Source: Thalassia testudinum
Lineage: Eukaryota; Streptophyta; Magnoliopsida; Alismatales; Hydrocharitaceae
Direction: 5' to 3'
Length of the DNA: 64,000 nt
NCBI GenBank assembly: GCA_037157565.1
Contig: JAZHRO010000022.1
Coordinates: 8,060,001 to 8,124,000 of the forward strand
The notes under the pieces are model-generated. The model saw nothing but the letters and a program-made list of their open reading frames with translations. It ran no database searches and was not told the origin of the DNA. How positions within the stretch are numbered: position 1 is the first letter of the stretch; every line of letters begins with the position of its first letter. This document shows, piece by piece, positions 1-11,537 of the stretch. The position numbers were made by a program, and so were the translations under genes.

Positions 1-1999
1 ATTCGGGCTCTTTATTTTGGATAGGGGTGTCCTGAATCACCAATCTAGGGTTCGGTTCTGAATTTTCAAGCTTGTCGTGGCTAGGAAATGGAGGATCCTA
101 GGTTGATTTGCCACTGCGGGTGGTGATGGAGTTAAGTCCTACCTAATTTTGGTTTGGGTTAGGAAAAATAGGTGCCTGCTGCTGATATCCTGAATACGAT
201 GTTGAAGCTTCCATCCTATCGGGTGATGGAGCAGAAGGGGCCTGATAAACATAGTGTGCTTGGCCTTGATTTGGGTTCATAACATGCCTCTGGGTGGGCA
301 CGATATTCGAATTAGGTAGAGGTTGGGAAGGAAGTGCACCAGGTTGATGAGCATTTGCCAGTTAGGCCAATTGATTGTGAACCTCTTTGAGCTCTTCTTT
401 GTGTTGTTTTTGCATGTCAACCAGGGTTTGAAGAATCAGAGACATTTGGTCTTCCTTAGGTGGCCCAGATTAAAAATTTGGATTGGGCCTTGGTTGAGCA
501 GGCTAATAAGGTCATGGAGCTTGTGGTCAGGGTTAGGATTGAGATCTCGGATTTAGGTTATTTCCTAACCATGCAAAATTGGGATGATTGCGCCATCCAG
601 GTTTATAAATGTTTGAGAATGGATTATTCTGGATGGTGTGGAGATCCTCGCAGGTTTAAGGAACTCCAGAAAAATTAGAGTAGGAGGGTTTAGAGTTTCC
701 CCAAGTAGAGTAGGCTGGCCTGGAGTTTCCTCCAAGACCATAATCAGACGAGGGTGGATAAGCATCCATCCCCTGAGAATGGAAGATGTTATGTACAACC
801 TACCTGCCTGAGGGCAGGTGCACATATGGGCTTTGTGGTGTAGCGGTGTTTGGTGCAAATGTCGAGTCAAGTCGTCCACCTTCTTCTTAATGATTAAGAC
901 CTTATCCAAGCGACTGGCTACCAACTCCAGATCGACGGATGTGGAAAGGCCGCGGGTCCTGTTTATCCCCCGATTATTTGCCAATGCGCGGGTGGTCGTC
1001 CGATCGTACACACCCAATGACTCATTGTTTAGGGAGTTCTTGCACATGTTCTCGAGAATCTCCCAAATCATGTCTTCATGCTGACCCATGATGCTGCCAC
1101 CGCAGGTTGTATTGACAAAGAGCTTGATATCATCATGGAGCCCATGGTAAAAAGACTGGACTTGTTCCCATTTTGGAACTCCGTGATGGGGAACCGTCAC
1201 ATGAGATCTAGAAAATGGTCCCATGGCTCATGATGAGGTTCTCCCACTCCTTGTGAGAAGTGCATGATCTGATATCGCATAGCGTTTGTCCGACCAATGG
1301 GAAAGAATTTTTGTAAGAATTCAGTCTAAAGTTCTCCCAAGTGGTGATCGGATGAGTCAAAGTCTGAAACCAATTGGCGGCTTTATCCAAGAGAGAGGAG
1401 AACATTTTCATGAGTAAGCCATCCCGATTTTGTATAGATGGCCCGAAGGTCTGGGCCACATGCTTCAGATGTTTGATGTGCTGGAAGGGATCCTCAGAGT
1501 TCAAGCCATGGAATTTCAGGATCGTGTGAAGCATACTTGGCTTGAGCTCTACCTTTGGTCCTCCCACAGGGGTTTGTACTCTAGGCTCAATTTCCACTGT
1601 AGCAAGATGTAATGATCTCGCATTTGAGGATGCTGTAGTGGGTTGATGTATGCATGGACTAGATCTCTGAGGTCATGGACTTGATGCTGAAGGTCGGGTT
1701 CTTCTTCATGGTGTTCCATGGCTATGACTAGAGATTCAGGCTTAGAAACAAAAGAGTCAGAGGAGATATCTATCTGATCGAGAAGTTGCACAAACAAATG
1801 GGTCGAGGCTTGACCTCGATGAGAGTGGAAAGCTAATGGAGGTCTTAAAGGTGGTCTTAAGGACCTCCTCCCAAACATGCACTAAATGGAGTAGATGAGG
1901 GATAGAATGTCTGATGGACCCAATTGAGGCACCCAAATAAGTTTGGATGACTAAGGAGGTTTGAGGCGAATGATACCTCTTGATCAGAAAGTCATCCAC
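1..1999 (-). pseudogene. Element N gag remnant (Athila-like)
   Basis: Minus-strand remains of a Ty3/gypsy Athila-type gag, the structural protein that would form virus-like particles in the cytoplasm. The capsid core is at 1208-1597, with SEDPFQHI near its start and a degraded counterpart of the family block LRDKAxxW...TTWE...FFP. The next block, at 565-1224, keeps PHHGVPKWEQVQSFYHGL, which is typical of the capsid C-terminal half. The N-terminal part is at 1549-1999. The pieces lie in different frames, with stops between them, so no full protein can be made. Nothing open remains below about 565, where a Pro/Gln/Asn-rich gag tail is expected. The window starts inside the element, so pol is out of view to the left. 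The leader, PBS and 5' LTR of the same element follow at higher coordinates. Confidence 0.75.
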
Positions 2000-2543
2000 C
2001 TGAGAATTACCTGGGCAGTCAGGAAGGGAGAGCTACACGAAGACCCCTACATGGTAGAGCGTCCCCACAGGTTACAAGGTTTCCCCCACCCGACCTTCCG
2101 TGTCACTACGGATCCAGCTAGACCAGAATGAACCACTTGACCCCTTAAGTCTACCAATTTTAATCTTGAATTGAGGTGCTTAGAATTTCACTTGACTTTA
2201 GAATTGATTTGTGCTTGGTGACCTAATTTGAAGATTGGTTAACCCACAAGGTGGATCAACTTCACCTGACCTGTCCTTGTTATTAAGTCCCAATTTTAAG
2301 ATTTAAGTGGATGATTATAGCTTGATTTTAGGGTCTCCTTGATTAGGTAACTTCAAGCAAGGGCTTAGGTAACACACGATGCGGGAAAGTAAATTCTTGT
2401 AATTTCAGGTACGTGTGTTTCTGAACCCTAAGGTGAAAACCCTAATTTGGCTCTTTCTAGTCCAATCAATTCCTTCCAAATCTGGTATGTAGGGCTCAAT
2501 CAAGAAGATGAGTAGCCCTAGGTACCTTAAATGCCTAGTAGGT
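2000..2543 (-). other. Element N leader, first part
   Basis: Untranslated leader between gag and PBS of element N, read on the minus strand. It has no open frame of note. It is interrupted at 2543 by solo LTR O and resumes at 4377. The 5 bp TAGGT at 2539-2543 is one copy of the target duplication of O. Confidence 0.6.
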
Positions 2544-3314
2544 TGTTCAGCACGAAAATCTATGCATTTGGAGTTGGATTCAAAAACCCGTCATCGTAGT
2601 TCGATTCGTGAAGAAATTTGTCAACAAATAAAATTTATACCGAAATTCATAAATAAATTTTGGGTCGAACACATGGAGGCAGACGCTTGGTTAAAAATAC
2701 GCGTTTGTTTGGTTTGTCATGAAACAGATTAGCTGGTTGAAAACTAGCTATCTATTTAACAAATAATAAATAGAAGAGAGAAAGAGAATATTACAAATAA
2801 AAGCAAAAGAGAGGTAGAATAAACATGGATTTCATTATCAAAAGTTGTTCATTACACTACTCATTATGACTAGAAAGCAGGAAACTATTACTACAAGAAA
2901 GTAGTAAATCTACTCTAGAAAGTAGTAAAGAGAATGGAGAGAGAAGTATCCTCCTCGATGATTGCTTGGAAGACGAGTCGGATGAGACGACGCCTGGAAG
3001 ACGGAGAACGGAGCGGGAAGGAGGATGAAGCGAGAGGAACCGAGGGCGAGGCAAGACATCATCGTTGTCGCAGGATCTGCTTCCTGAATGCAGAGAGAGG
3101 ATAACCGCAGGATGCTCCACGAAGGGGGACGAAAATGGAAAAATTCTAATTTTTATTCTAGAGGAGCATCCCGGGTTTGGGACAATCTCTTAGAGCTTTG
3201 GAGGGGGTGAGAGAAGAGAAGGGATGAAAATTTCGTAGGGTAGGGGTCTCCTTTTATAGTTGTAAAGATTGGGGGAAATTTGGTCATTACAACATCAAAA
3301 TATTAAATAAGGGA

Positions 3315-3346
3315 CCTTTAGCGACGGAATTAAATGTCGCTAAAGG
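3315..3346 (-). promoter_or_regulatory. Perfect CCTTTAGCGAC inverted repeat in LTR O
   Basis: Arms CCTTTAGCGAC (3315-3325) and GTCGCTAAAGG (3336-3346) are perfectly complementary around a 10 bp spacer. The repeat lies about 55-95 bp upstream of the TATA box (3251-3260) in the sense direction. The same repeat sits at the same place in LTRs of P, Q and R. Confidence 0.7.
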
Positions 3347-3616
3347 CCTAGTTGTGAGCAACGTGTGCGTGCACTTCACACACCTCCTCCTTTCCCGCGC
3401 CTCTTCTCCTACCCGCATCAGATTTATCCTCGCCTGCTTCAGCTTCGCCTAACCGTGCACCCGTGCGTATGATGAGGCATGCAGAAGCACATCATCGCGT
3501 GAGTACGCGATCCAAAGCACCTCCTTGTGCCACATCACCGCTCCTCGCCCACACGATCACCATCTGGGTGTTGAATTAAGCCCACTCTAGTGCCCGCGCC
3601 TGATTTGTGGCATGCT

Positions 3617-3672
3617 GCATTTCGAACGCACACCTTACGCTTCGGGGAGAGATGCGCACCTATTGCGTTGTG
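3617..3672 (-). other. tRNA-like module in LTR O
   Basis: On the minus strand an A-box-like AACGCAATAGG is followed about 30 nt later by a B-box-like GCGTTCGAAAT. Order, orientation and spacing are those of the internal RNA polymerase III promoter of tRNA genes. It is too degenerate to be a tRNA gene. Confidence 0.45.
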
Positions 3673-4376
3673 CGTCCAGTTTGTCGTGTTTCTCACCAAA
3701 GCGCGCACAGTCATGACCATTGGATCAAGATCCAATAACCCAGATCTGATCATGCGTGCGATGGAGAAAAAGAGAGGGCGTGCAACGGTTGAGCATCGGG
3801 CGTTGATCTCAGCCATTGGATCAAGATCCAACCACTGAGATTGATCGATTCGTTGAAGGGAGAAAGGCAGCTGCGATTCCCTGGGTTGATTGGGCGGCTA
3901 GGATGGCACCACATGGCGCCATCTTGGCCATCCATCTTCTATGACTTGTAGAAGGTGTCACGGATATCGGATTGAGCCAATTTTCATGCCATTAGGCTAC
4001 GATCATCGATCCGAACCTATCCGTGCGGTCAAATTTGTCATCTGAAGTGTGGATTGACACCATCTTGGCACTTGATCTCTGAGCTTCCTCGGACTATATT
4101 TGATGCTACGGATGTCCGAGCAAGGCGATCTTGGAGTCATTGAACTCCTGTCGTCACCCTGATCAAATCCGTATGATCGGATCTTCCATCCAAAGCCCTG
4201 ATTAAAAAGTTGCCATGTCCCTAGCCATAAAAGGAGACGATTAACCTAAATTTTATACAGACTAACATAAATGCAAGATGATGCATGTTATGTAATATTT
4301 ATAATTCATGATACAATTCTATGCTTAAGAACATGCATAAATAGATAGTTTATATGATATAAATGTGTTTACATCA

Positions 4377-4657
4377 TAGGTGCAGGAATCTGGAGAGGGG
4401 TTTCTAAATAGATCAAGTTAGGAAACTCAGAAGTGATTAATTCTAAATAAGGAATGCAAGTTGACCTAATTGATTTTTCCCTTTTTAATCCTTTTAGAAA
4501 TAGGGTTTACAAAGAAGGAAACGAGGTTACCTGCCCTTGGAGTGGTTGCCATGAGGCTGATCTTCTCTTGTGTACCTCGCACAACCACAACAAATCAGAT
4601 AAAGCAAGTTAGATTCCAATCAGAATTTGTAATCAGTGAAATCAAATTGCGCATTGT
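4377..4657 (-). other. Element N leader, second part
   Basis: Continuation of the leader of element N after solo LTR O, running to the PBS at 4658. The first five bases (TAGGT) are the second copy of the target duplication of O. No coding sequence seen. Confidence 0.6.
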
Positions 4658-4675
4658 TCCACGACAATGGTGCCA
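4658..4675 (-). other. PBS of element N (tRNA-Asp type, degenerate)
   Basis: On the minus strand this reads TGGCACCATTGTCGTGGA. It matches the complement of the plant tRNA-Asp(GTC) 3' end, TGGCGCCGTTGCCGGGGA, at 14 of 18 positions. It lies 3 bp from the start of the LTR, as expected for the site where reverse transcription is primed. Confidence 0.65.
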
Positions 4676-4678
4676 AAA

Positions 4679-7190
4679 TGTTCAAGCGAATTCATCGTTG
4701 TTTAAGAGATGCATCGTAGTATAGGAAAATGCATTCAAATCATTTGAATTTATAACTCAAATTCAGAAAGAGCTCGAGGTTGAACATAGGGAGCAAAGAA
4801 TAATCTCACCAATCACAAGATAAGCAATTATAATCAAAACTTTATTCAAAACAATTCAAAATGATATATAGATAAAATCAAGTATCTCAGTGCAAAAGGA
4901 ATGGGTTAAAATGGTGATTTGAATCACCAATTAACCCTAGAATAGTAAGCTCAATTAAGTCAAATATTTCCACAGTATCCCTCAACCAATTTCCACATCA
5001 ACCAAGTATCAAATTTATCCACATTAACTTAAAACCAATGCACCAGCAAAGATCAGATGTTGGTATAAGGCCTCAGACGCCTTTAAGTGTTCAGGAGGAG
5101 GAGCAACTTCAATAGAGAGGCAAAGGCCTCTTCTTCCTTCCTTCAATCCTCAAGAGAGGCAAGGCATAGCATAGCACCAACAGAGGCATGAAAGCACCCT
5201 AGCAGCTAAGTATAGGGAGAGCAGGAGCAAGGGCAAAACCCCCCTCTCTCTCTCAGACCCGTATAATCGGGTCTCAATCGGGTTATTGGGTCAAGTATAG
5301 GGACCAGGTTTGCAGGCATGATCGCAAGCGAGGAGTGTGAGAGGCTGTGAGTGAGGGATTCAACCCCTCGTGAATAGGCAAGGGGTCCAGGGGATAAATT
5401 TCCTTTGTACGCTGTGGATCAGTCCTCCGTTTATGATGTGGGACAAAACCCACAGCCTTCTTTTTGTGAGGCAGTAGCAGCAGGTACTGCTTGATTGCAA
5501 GAGAAGGGGAGGGTGACTCCCCCAATTGTCGGCCTGGGCGTACTCCTGAAGACCTTCCGCATGGCCTGGAGGTGCAGGCGCGCGTGAATGCTGCTAGAAC
5601 ACAGCTTCAAGATCGCGCGAAGAAGCTTTGTTAATGGCGGCTGAGGTTCTAAAACCTGAAACAAGAAAGAAAGACTCACGGCTGCGTCAAAATCATTCAG
5701 GAGGTTCACCTAAGAATGGAGAAGATGGTGGTGGGTGTTTTGTGAGGTGAGAGTGTGTGAGGAAGTCTGACAACCTCGAGACATCAGTGCGAACGGTCAT
5801 GAGTCGGGTGGAGCGTTAGAGCAAGCAATCCCCTCAATTTCTTTAGGGGTTTCTTTCACATGGACTCAGTAGAGGTGTACGAGTTGATGGCAGGTGATTT
5901 GGTGGCATGGGGCGTACTGTGGAGGTCACCGGAGGTATGCCAGCAATTTGGAAGACGACGGTGGAGCAGGCGAGTCGAAGGTTGAAGACGAAGTTTGGAG
6001 GTGTTGGGATGATTAGTGGATGAAGGGACATCGAAGAGAGTAGCTAGTTGTTGAAGGGGAGCCGGAGGAAGCACTGGTTGTGATGGGCCGACGCCGAAGA
6101 CGAAGAACAATCCGGGAAGGGAGACGGCGAGGAAGAGGAAGCTGGGAAGCGTTGCACTGGTATTATGAGACGCAAAATGAAAAGGGGAGTTGGAATCGAC
6201 TGCCTATAGTATGTGGCAACCAACGAAGAGAGTGGGGGAGGATGGTCACCGAACCAAACTTCAGAGTAGGCTGGAGAAGGAGAAGAGAAGAGGTTTTTTT
6301 GGCCTAAAAACTTGCTAAGGAGTTTGGTCAGGTGAGGGGGACATTTTTATAGAGCTTAGGTAAGCTTCCAAGCTTGGAAACATGCTTGAGAAGCTTGGAT
6401 TTTCAAGAGAAGGATTCTTGAAATCCTTGGGTTCTCACGAGCAACATGGATGGATTTGGAGTCTAGAATTAGGTTTAATCGATCAGGGATCTCCTCAGGG
6501 TTATCCTTACCAATTTGGAAGGGATTAGCCAAGTAATCAGGGAGGAATCCCTGATTGAGAGCTCGGCTGCATGGGTTCACACCTGCCATGGCAGCAGGGA
6601 CCCAACTATGAAAAGTATCACAAAGTTGAGGGGCTTTTCATAAGGATTTTTGAAAGTTAGGTGTGTATGTGAGAGATTAAGAGTCTGAATGGACCAAAAT
6701 GCAAACTAGGTCAAAATGATCTCTGATTGGGCTTAAATTTTGGTACAAACCTAATTTTGACCCAAGGAATATAGTGGCGAAGTTGAATTTCAGTTTTTAC
6801 CAAGTTTGAATGGGAAATTTGCATAGAGACCCAAATTAGGGTAACTTTCTGTCAGAGACTGTTTTAGCTCAAAATGGGTTCCAAAGGCCATATCAAGGGC
6901 ACCAAACCTTATAAAATATTTTTATATGATTTTTAGAAGGTTTAGATGGATTTTATCCTGACCAAAACCTCAGTTATTTAAGTAGGTCTGAAATTAGGAT
7001 TTTGGGTTGCTGTTAATTCTCGAAATGCACGAAAACCCGTTTCTATCTCCATGAACCCACTTATTTGACTTTAATGCTCTTTTAACCTTTAATTCACCTC
7101 TAGATATCCCCTTGGTTATTCTATGTTCATGATATGCTGTTAAAATTACAGAGTTAGGCCTAGTTCTTGTTCTCTTCTCAAAACAGCCAG
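4679..7190 (-). mobile_element. 5' LTR of element N (right end uncertain)
   Basis: The LTR begins TGTTCAAGCG next to the PBS. It carries a version of the U5 motif (gaggTTGAACATAGGGAG, about 4774-4791) that recurs near this end in other LTRs here. A TATA box on the minus strand (CTATAAAAATG, about 6343-6353) supports minus-strand transcription. The right end is not fixed: no partner LTR is in the window and no clear target duplication was found, so 7190 is only an estimate. Open frames between 5283 and 6307 are short and overlap on both strands; I treat them as chance. Confidence 0.5.
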
Positions 7191-7368
7191 AAGTGGTGTT
7201 ATAACCCTCCGATAGATATGTAGGAGCTTTTTATCTTTTATTCTAGACTAAAAGTTGTTAGTTAGGATCTATGATGGTGTTCCCATCAGCCCTGGACTGT
7301 TCCCCCGATGAAGGCAGGCGAGGAGCTTTAAGCGGGCAAGGAGGAACTTCCCCTTTTTAGCTACTAAT
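7191..7368. other. Unassigned junction between elements N and M
   Basis: No gene, repeat unit or LTR end could be fixed here. It may be the outer end of the N LTR or the truncated inner part of element M. Confidence 0.3.
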
Positions 7369-7779
7369 CTAGCATTTTAACTTCTCGAGCTGTTTGCGTA
7401 GGTGGATGTTCTCCACCTCTACCATAAGATGGCACTTCAGCTGATCATCTTCAGGATTGGAGTTTTGAGGCTCCTCCAGTTGAATCTTGTGGTCCTCCTT
7501 GGTTTGGTTGATCTCAAGGAGTTTATTTGCGATCAACTGTTGCTCAACCTTCAAGGCCACTAGGCTGACCTCGTACTCTTCCTTCCTTGCCTGCATCTCA
7601 AGGAGAGGGTCCTACTGAGGATTCTCAGGGTAAGATGACTTAGGTTGTTGGCTAGGCTTTGAGGACTTCTTCCTGGGCCTAGCATGCAAGTGGCGTCTCT
7701 TGGACACAAAGATGCTAGATTTCACCGGGGCTACCTTCTTGGGATCAGTGCTAGTGGAATTGCGAGTTGTGGAGGCCAT
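7369..7779 (-). pseudogene. Element M gag N-terminal fragment (Tat-like)
   Basis: Minus-strand reading frame starting MASTTRNS at 7779, a start often seen in Ty3/gypsy gag. A basic, Ser/Pro/Lys-rich stretch is followed by a Glu/Gln/Leu/Lys-rich segment (7369-7596) with heptad-like spacing that suggests a coiled coil. One in-frame TAG at 7612-7614 separates the halves, and a second stop ends the frame at 7369. About 137 codons remain of a protein that would normally exceed 400. The Met lies 45 bp from the PBS. The frame upstream of this Met runs through the PBS and is not coding. Assignment to the Tat lineage rests mainly on the PBS type and is tentative. Confidence 0.5.
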
Positions 7780-7823
7780 TGCTCGGATACAAGAGTAAGG
7801 AAATGGTATCAAACGATTGTTGC

Positions 7824-7841
7824 TTCCCATAGATGGTGCCA
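7824..7841 (-). other. PBS of element M
   Basis: Minus strand TGGCACCATCTATGGGAA, close to TGGCGCCGTCTGTGGGAA used by many Tat-lineage (Tat/Ogre/RIRE2-type) plant elements. It differs clearly from the tRNA-Asp type PBS of the other elements here. It lies 2 bp from the LTR start at 7844. Confidence 0.6.
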
Positions 7842-7843
7842 AT

Positions 7844-8340
7844 TGATTGAGGCCCTATGTGAGAGGGGACCCAAATCAACAAAAATAACAATCAATCACA
7901 CAGAAAGGTACACAAGAGATTGGTGACCCAGTTCCTCCCCAAAGGGGTGTACGTTTGGGGTAAAGGAAATGCTTCCAAAGTTCCACTATCATTGTATGGT
8001 ATACAATTTCTCTTGGTCTCTCTTTGAGGTTGCGTGAAGAGAGACCCTAAGGGCCTATCTTCTCTATTTATAGTATAGAAAATATCTAACAACATTTAAT
8101 CCCTACTACGGACTTTGCGGAATCCTCGACACATCCGTTACTTGGATATAAATAGTGTTTGTAATGCCACCATTGGTGCTGACCTAGATGTTGTTGTCGC
8201 CTCTTCAACTCTGGTCAACCAGATTCTTCTGCAGGGTGGACTTGCTCGGATCCGCCTGGATGCAAGTGGGCTTGGATCCATTTGGGTATAGGCAGGCCGG
8301 GTCAACCTGGATCCACCTATTTGTTGGGTATTCCGGTACC
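7844..8340 (-). mobile_element. LTR of element M (outer end uncertain)
   Basis: Starts TGATTGAGG beside the PBS. A minus-strand TATA box (ACTATAAATAGAGA, 8061-8074) and the downstream stretch at about 7915-7965, with GAGGAACTGGGTCACC in sense, fit an LTR R-U5 region. The outer end is not defined; 8340 is a guess from the loss of LTR-like composition. No partner LTR is present, so M is a fragment. Confidence 0.45.
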
Positions 8341-8765
8341 TAGATTCTTTTGGGCTTTGTGCGAACTTTTAAATTCGAGGGTGCTTTTGGCCCGTCATTA
8401 GCGGAAGGTGGAGGGTAGTTATGATGGCCGTAGCTGGCAGTGGTGAGGTGAGATGGTGGTGGCCAACTCTTAGGGAGAAGATAGATGTGAGTGGAAAAGG
8501 TCGCGGAAGGGAGGTCGGCCTGCTGTGGCAGAGATGCTACGACGGAGGTTGGTCTAAGGTTGAGGAGAGGGGAGGAGGCACGAGGTGGTTGGCACCCTTG
8601 TGTGCGCGTGGTGGCCTTCTCATCCTCCTCACTGGAGATCAAGAGAGAAGTGTGGGAGGTCGTGTCCCTTTCGGAGATGGTTCCTCTACTCGCGATCAAG
8701 AGGAATCCCTTTAAGGCTTGCGCTTAGGTGTCCTTGCCCGAGTTGGGTCGTGAGAGTTGGTGTGA
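8341..8765. other. Unassigned GC-rich stretch left of element Q
   Basis: G-rich sequence with several short overlapping open frames on both strands (up to 119 codons), none with a recognisable domain. It could be older genomic DNA or the outer part of the M LTR. It ends with GTGTT (8766-8770), the left target duplication of element Q. Confidence 0.35.
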
Positions 8766-8770
8766 GTGTT

Positions 8771-10240
8771 TGATGTGCTCCGGATGCATGTGTTTAAATC
8801 GGTCGTTATAGCTCGCGTTCGCTGCGACGGTTTTAAATAAAGAAACGTACGTGAGTTTGAGTGTCGAACACAGGGAGGCATGAAATCGGGTTTTTCTGTC
8901 ACTTAGTGTCACGGAAATGGTAGGTTTTTCTTGCAAGAAAATGTGGGAGAAAAGTGAGTAAGAGAGAGAGAAAGAGAGAGAGAATAGGGTTAGAGTTCTT
9001 TTGATCACAACATTCAGGCAATTCCAGATAAGGAAAACTCGAGAAAGAGAGAGACAATAGCTAGATAAGGAACATCATCATTTAATCATGCAACTTTAAG
9101 TTTTACAAATATAATACTAGCTAAATGCTTGAGCACAAGTAAACTAAAGCTAAGCTAAAGAGAGAGAGAGAAAGAGAAAGAAGATGGCGAGGCGGCCACG
9201 ACGGTGGAGGAGGGCTCCGTCAGCAGCTCGTCGACTCCAGTGACTACAAAAGTGTGCTAAGGATGGCTAAGAGTAGGATAGAAGGCTTACAAGTGTATTG
9301 AATGCCTTACATGGGTGGTTGGAAAGGGTTTATATAGGGAGAAGGGGTTTCTAATTTAAGTATGGGCTTTAGCGACGTCCAGGACATCGCCAAATCAATG
9401 CCAAAACCGTCGGTGTAGACCCCTACCCACCGATCCCTTATGCGCGTGGTCTTCTTCTTCTCGGTGATCCGTGTGCAACCGCTGAGGACCGTCCGATCGC
9501 AAATCGGACGGTCGAGATCGCATGCTGTGCGTACCTTCGGATCGCATCTGCTCACTGTGCGTGCACGCCATCACGAGCATCTGGTGTGAGCATTCGCGAT
9601 CTCATCACGTCGCCCACTTCTGCATCGTTCGATCGCAGATGAACGGCCGTAATTAAACGCACATTGGATCCTACGGATTTAGGATGCGGTGGGCGTTTCG
9701 AACCCGCGCCCCTTGGTGCGAGGTCGAGGTGCCGACCGCTGAGTTGTGAAGGCAGATGTCGCGGAGAGGAGGCGGGTGCGCGGGCATGTCAATTGTTGGA
9801 TGGGCAGTGTGAGATCTGTTCTCAGCCGTTCGATCTGCAATCGAATGACTGAGACTCATCCTATGGTGATGGAAGAGGCAGGGCGGTGGCCTAGATGCAC
9901 CGATCGGGCACCACGTGGCACGTTGTGGACCGTTGATCATCAGATCAATGGTTAGAACTTCTTGGGCCAATTGCGGGAGCTCCGTATGTTGGATTTGGTC
10001 GATTTTGAGTCCGTTGGACTTCGTTTGTCATTCTGAATCCAACCGTATAGTCTGATTGCTCATCTGACACCTGTTTTGACATGAACTTGTGCAAATGGCC
10101 ATTAACACTGGTTTATAAGAAATCTCAATGTGCGATGCATGTAATGCTCCCATGCCCATTTATGATGTGTTATTCGTGCATATTATCTTTAAGATAAACC
10201 CAGTTTGGCAGAATTATCACCCTAAAACATAGTGTTATCA
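8771..10240 (-). repeat. 3' LTR of element Q
   Basis: 1470 bp, starting TGATGTGCTC and ending GTGTTATCA on the plus strand. Sense is minus. It has a TATA box at about 9329-9338, a GCTTTAGCGACGTCC repeat upstream of it (9365-9395), a tRNA-like module (9691-9753), the palindrome GACCGTCCGAT/ATCGGACGGTC (9486-9512), a CACGTG-containing block (9905-9925), and the GTCGAACACAGGGAGGC motif near the U5 end (about 8863-8879). Short open frames inside it are not coding. Confidence 0.9.
9691..9753 (-). other. tRNA-like module in 3' LTR of Q
   Basis: Minus strand: GCCTTCA, then A-box-like CAACTCAGCGG (9736-9746), a stem-loop-like CCTC-GCACCAA-GGGG, then B-box-like GGGTTCGAAAC (9695-9705). The layout resembles a decayed tRNA. 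Confidence 0.5.
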
Positions 10241-10256
10241 TAACCCCATGCTTACT
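10241..10256 (-). other. Polypurine tract of element Q
   Basis: Directly inside the 3' LTR; minus strand GTAAGCATGGGGTTA followed by the LTR start TGATAACAC. This is the expected primer site for plus-strand DNA synthesis. Confidence 0.75.
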
Positions 10257-11537
10257 CCTTGCTAGTCCCTGGCAAGGTTCATCCTAGTCATTATTCTCAG
10301 TCAGAATTCAGGAAGTGATTACTTAGACATTTTGTTACTTGTCAAGAGGAGGAAATATACTAAGATTCTGATCTACAGAAACTAAACAGCGCACGGGTGT
10401 CGACCAAAATGTGAATCGCCCGAATCCTTACTTCAAGGCACATATATATATATATATTTCTTTTTCATCTTTTCTCATTTTTTGGATTTTAGAGTTGAGA
10501 GTGTGTTGGTAACTTTTTACGGCTACCCAACCCACCCATGACTCGAAAAAGACTCTAAGTGCTAAGCATCTTGGTGTGAAGATCATGATAGACTCACTCA
10601 ATGGTAATTCAGACAAACTTCGGGTTTCTACGCCCTTAGGTGACCGAAAAAGGAAGTGTTTTTCCTGAAGGTGTATCTATTCGATCGAGTTCTGGACAAT
10701 CGGCCAATAGGCCGTTACTCACGACCACTTGCCAGCCATACTCATGTGGTGAAGTGTCACTTATTTTATTCTTTTTTTCTTCTTTTCTATTTTTTCTTTT
10801 TCTTCTCTTTTTTTTTTGTTGTTTAGTAGGTGGCTTCCCTGATCTCAAATTTACCTAGAGGCAATAAGAGGAAAGTGGTCCTGTGACTGGGCTCTGGACA
10901 ACCGGCCAATGGACTCTTACCCACGACAACTTGCCAGCCATACCATCCTAGAAGGTTCATTAGCTACCCAATTTCTGTCAAAATCTCCGAGGAGTGAGTC
11001 AGTGCAAATATGTGTGCAGATGCTTAGACTAAAAGTCCCTCTGAGTCAGAGGGTGAGTTGATAAGTTGTATACTTATCACCCTATTTTATTGGTGGATTG
11101 AAATACATTAAGGTTGCGAAGATTCGAGGCTAAATCCATATTTTAATAGACACCAGGGCTGATTAAGGCTGAAGGCCTGAAAAGTCTAAGTGTTTAGGTT
11201 CTTTTCGTATTATTTCCGACTGTTGACAAATTCCTAATGCCTAAATTTTTCTTCCTAAATTCATCATTTTTTTATTTTATTTTATTTTATTCAGTCGGAT
11301 AAAATGAACTCAGAGCATGCAAATTATCACCCCCCCATGCTTAAGTTGGACAATGTCCTCATTGATAGATAAATTGATGCAATGGGGGTTCAGAAAGAAA
11401 TCACCTGAGCGAAGCGGTATATCTGAACAGTCTAAATCTTCTGGGTTGCCTCCCAGGAAGCACTGAGTTTAACGTCTTTGGCTGGGCGATGCTTTGTGTC
11501 AACCCTTAATGAGGGTGACAACCTCCTTTGGGGGAAC
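10257..11537 (-). other. 3' non-coding region of element Q with duplicated unit and second PPT
   Basis: About 1.28 kb between integrase and PPT with no plausible open frame. It holds two copies, about 200 bp apart, of a unit of roughly 55 bp (10686-10741 and 10889-10945; shared words GGACAA, CGGCCAAT, CACGAC, CTTGCCAGCCATAC), and a T/C-rich stretch (10763-10822). It also holds a second polypurine tract, minus strand TTAAGCATGGGGGGGTGATA preceded by CAATGAGGACATTG (11321-11364). All of these recur in the 3' region of element P in the matching orientation. Confidence 0.65.

Larger units (their letters stand above)
2544..4376 (-). mobile_element. Solo LTR O (P family), target duplication TAGGT
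   Basis: A 1833 bp LTR that starts TGTTCAG and ends TTTACATCA on the plus strand, flanked on both sides by TAGGT (2539-2543 and 4377-4381). It has no PBS on its left and no polypurine tract on its right, so it is a solo LTR left by recombination between the LTRs of a full element. Its reverse complement matches the LTRs of element P along its length: TGATGTAAACA start, TATA region, repeated gaaagtagtaaa block at about 2870-2930, and the GGTCGAAC...GGAGGC motif near the end. Sense is therefore minus, with the TATA box at 3251-3260 (ACTATAAAAGG). It lies in the leader of element N. Confidence 0.88.

Noticed and set aside
5283..6307. Several 60-92 codon frames on both strands
   Set aside because: Overlapping frames inside the N LTR with no domain; LTRs are GC-rich here and give chance frames.
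8340..8773. Overlapping frames of 62-119 codons on both strands
   Set aside because: Dense overlap in all frames of a G-rich stretch; no start context, domain or partner.
10257..11537. env-like gene between integrase and 3' LTR of Q
   Set aside because: Some Athila elements have one, but no open frame over about 75 codons with membrane segments is present here or in R.
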